Shown here piece after piece: positions 62,214 through 64,000 of a DNA stretch of 64,000 bases (the first letter of the stretch is position 1; each line of letters opens with the position of its first letter). Under the pieces are notes generated by a model. It saw only the letters and a list, made by a program, of their open reading frames with translations, was not told the origin of the DNA and ran no database searches. Source of the stretch: Zoogloea sp041917255 (GTDB lineage Bacteria > Pseudomonadota > Gammaproteobacteria > Burkholderiales > Rhodocyclaceae); NCBI GenBank assembly GCA_041917255.1, contig JAYRYA010000007.1, forward strand, positions 95,396-159,395, read 5' to 3'. The position numbers and the translations under genes were made by a program.

Positions 62214-63260
62214 ATGTCCACTGTAGCGAAGCTCCTTCGCGCCGGCTTGCTGCCCGCGCTCTTTAGTGGCGCCCTCGTGTCGTCCGCACCCGTCCTGGGT
62301 GCGCCGGCGGTTACGTCTGCGCTCCCCGATGGCGACGCCACCCCGACCGGTCTCAAGCCTGCTGCCCGGTTCCATTTTGCCGATGGCGTGTTCAAGAATG
62401 ACGGTCTGGCTGACGAAAATCCGGCTGCAATGCAGGACGAAGCACCGGTCGAGCCCGTCGTCGAAAAAAATGATTACTCGCTGAAGGGCTCCATCTCGTC
62501 CGGCAAAGGCTTGACCCTCGAGAAGGGGGTTGCAAGCTGGTATGGCAAGATGTTCCACGGTCGCAAGACATCCAGTGGCGACACCTACGACATGTACGCG
62601 ATGACCGCGGCTCACCCGAGCCTGCCGATCCCGAGCTACGTGCGGGTGACCAATCTGTCGAATGGTCGTTCGGCGGTCGTCCGGGTGAATGATCGCGGGC
62701 CCTTCCATCCGGGCCGGATCATCGACCTGTCGTACGCGGCGGCTTACAAGCTGGGCTATGTGGATCAGGGTCACGCCCAGGTCGAGATCGCCCTGGTCCT
62801 GCCTGAGGGTGTGGCCATGGTTCAACCAGGCCGTTCGGTGCCGCCCATCCGGCGCGCCAAGGCGCCGGCGCCCCAGATGCCGGTTGTCGTGGCCCAGCGT
62901 TCGGTCCCGACTGAGCCCGCGGCGGCGGCCGAGCCTGTCCGCCCCGTGGCCGAGCCGCTGGCCGTCGCTCCCGTCTTGCCGGCTTCTGCGGTGGCGGTTC
63001 CGGCAAGCCGTCCGGCCGAGAGGAGCAGCAGCGAAGTCTTCCTGCAGTTGGGCGCCTTCGGCACTGCGGTGACGGCCGAGCACTTCAAGAGCTTCGTCGA
63101 GCACGAACTCAAGTGGCTGAAGGAGTCGGTTTCGGTGCTGGCTTCCGAAGGCAAGTTCCGACTGCGGGTCGGGCCTTTCCCATCGGCCATTGAGGCCCGC
63201 TCCATTGCCGAGCGGATCGCCGGAACGCTCAAACTCAAACCCGCGCTCGTCCAGCGGTGA
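62214..63260 (+). CDS. rlpA: RlpA-family septal ring lytic transglycosylase (DPBB + SPOR)
   Basis: 348 residues. An N-terminal signal sequence ends near VLGAPA (about residue 31). The double-psi beta-barrel spans about 100-200 (GVASWYGKMFHGRKTSSGD, RVNDRGPFHPGRIIDLS), with catalytic-type Glu/Asp residues, and the C-terminal SPOR domain (about 270-348, EVFLQLGAFGTAVTAEHF) should bind denuded glycan at the septum. Unlike E. coli RlpA there is no lipobox cysteine in the signal region, so this form is probably a soluble periplasmic protein. It lies 43 bp after rodA. Confidence 0.93.
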   Translation: MSTVAKLLRAGLLPALFSGALVSSAPVLGAPAVTSALPDGDATPTGLKPAARFHFADGVFKNDGLADENPAAMQDEAPVEPVVEKNDYSLKGSISSGKGLTLEKGVASWYGKMFHGRKTSSGDTYDMYAMTAAHPSLPIPSYVRVTNLSNGRSAVVRVNDRGPFHPGRIIDLSYAAAYKLGYVDQGHAQVEIALVLPEGVAMVQPGRSVPPIRRAKAPAPQMPVVVAQRSVPTEPAAAAEPVRPVAEPLAVAPVLPASAVAVPASRPAERSSSEVFLQLGAFGTAVTAEHFKSFVEHELKWLKESVSVLASEGKFRLRVGPFPSAIEARSIAERIAGTLKLKPALVQR

Positions 63261-63351
63261 CATCCGTGCAGGCAGGAATGTAAAACCCTGCTGATAGCAA
63301 GGAAATTTGGCTCCCTTTGGCTATACTGGAATTAACCAAACGGAGGACGCC

Positions 63352-63564
63352 ATGAGCTTCATCGATTCCCCCATCAGCCGCTGCGAAGCGGTTCGTGAGA
63401 TGGTCCTGACCGACCAGACCCAGCGCCAGTGTGCGCGTGAGCACGGATGTCCGCCGGGGCGTAATTGCCCGTTGGACGGGTGCTTTGCCGAGATCTCCGG
63501 CCTTACCGAGGCGGCGAGTCTCGCCGAGGTGGCGGCGGCTGAAGCCGCCCATCACCCCGCCTGA
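63352..63564 (+). CDS. Small cysteine-rich protein
   Basis: 70 residues with five cysteines, four within a 17-residue stretch (QCAREHGCPPGRNCPLDGC), a likely metal-binding knuckle. No signal peptide. A CGGAGGA site precedes the ATG, and TATACT at 63322 could be a -10. Not recognised further. Confidence 0.7.
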   Translation: MSFIDSPISRCEAVREMVLTDQTQRQCAREHGCPPGRNCPLDGCFAEISGLTEAASLAEVAAAEAAHHPA

Positions 63565-63567
63565 TTC

Positions 63568-63795
63568 ATGGCCAATCGTACTCTCGGTACGCGTCAGAAA
63601 CTGGTTTTCCGCGGTCCCGACAAAGGGCCGGGAGGCGTGCCGAAATCACCCCGCAATCCGCTGGTCGTGCCGGCCCTTCAGCGCAAGGCCGGGCCTCATG
63701 ACAAGACGACCGGCGGTAAACGTCAGGCCGAAAAACGTGCGATGAGCCGCCAGCTTCAACGGTTGGCGGGGGCGGTTTCGGGCGAATCCGACTGA
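63568..63795 (+). CDS. Small basic protein
   Basis: 75 residues, rich in Lys, Arg and Gly (RQKLVFRGPDKGPGG, KRQAEKRAMSRQLQRL), probably nucleic-acid binding by charge but not recognised. It starts 3 bp after the stop of the cysteine-rich gene and is likely cotranscribed. Confidence 0.6.
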   Translation: MANRTLGTRQKLVFRGPDKGPGGVPKSPRNPLVVPALQRKAGPHDKTTGGKRQAEKRAMSRQLQRLAGAVSGESD

Positions 63796-63823
63796 AGACC
63801 TGACAGGCTGCAGGCCCCGGAGG

Positions 63824-64000
63824 CTAGCTGTGAAGAGTCAAGACGTTGTTTCCGTTCCCTGGTAGCCGAGAGTTGGGGGTTTGGCAGCCGATGCCGTGGT
63901 GGGGTCGATGCCAGTTATAGAAGTGATTCCAGAGCGGCAAGGCCGCACGGCGCTGGTCTGAGTTGGCGTAAGCATGACCGTAGGCCCACTCCCGCAAGGC
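63824..64000 (-). mobile_element. IS481-like transposase, 3' end only
   Basis: The last 58 codons of a transposase enter from the right edge on the minus strand (TAG at 63824). The C-terminal integrase-core signature is clear: LREWAYGHAYANSDQR, then FYNWHRPHHGIGCQTP, ending NNVLTLHS. The element's inverted repeat should lie around 63800-63850 but could not be fixed without the other end. Confidence 0.85.

Overview
The window is high-GC bacterial DNA (roughly two thirds G+C by eye) with the gene content of a betaproteobacterium, most likely Rhodocyclales (Azoarcus/Thauera/Zoogloea-like). This is inferred from protein resemblance and from the mix of acetate uptake, propionyl-CoA/methylmalonyl-CoA metabolism, 3-hydroxybutyrate dehydrogenase, a NorD-like protein and short intergenic hairpin repeats. 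No rRNA, tRNA or CRISPR array was seen.

Layout. 1-2352 (minus): a DUF4062 protein with a degenerate NTPase-like region, a MoxR ATPase and the start of a probable vWA gene cut by the window edge; together they look like a MoxR/vWA conflict module. 2458-18878: mostly core genes, namely fructokinase (mak), a MOSC protein, two hybrid sensor kinases (one coupled to an HD-GYP protein), two TauE/SafE permeases, ruvC, an EamA permease, an MscS channel, an EVE protein and an enoyl-CoA hydratase. 19108-29035: yjcH-actP for acetate uptake, then a FadR-type GntR regulator divergent from methylmalonyl-CoA mutase-meaB-pccB-pccA, which carries propionyl-CoA to succinyl-CoA; a strong terminator follows.

29346-33619: an amidotransferase, a YegD-like Hsp70 and an acyl-CoA synthetase. 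Between the last two lies a 618-bp gap with twelve palindromic 21-bp units in exact register. 33946-41003: a transglutaminase/DUF2126 protein, a circularly permuted ATP-grasp/alpha-E protein and a second transglutaminase, preceded by a good sigma-54 promoter match and NtrC-like half-sites.

41342-47787 is the most unusual segment: a two-gene operon, visibly richer in A/T than its surroundings. It encodes a 1655-residue protein (STAS-like region, GHKL ATPase, phosphoribosyltransferase-like domain, C-terminal GHKL-like region) and, 2 nt downstream, a response-regulator receiver fused to a calcineurin-like metallophosphoesterase. I do not recognise this pair as a named system; it is the best candidate for undescribed biology here.

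48193-64000 returns to core functions: 3-hydroxybutyrate dehydrogenase, an orphan NorD-like vWA protein, a DUF2202 lipoprotein, gatCAB with a lipoprotein gene inserted, the divergent cell-elongation operon mreB-mreC-mreD-mrdA-rodA-rlpA, two small conserved-looking genes, and the 3' end of an IS481-like transposase at the right edge.
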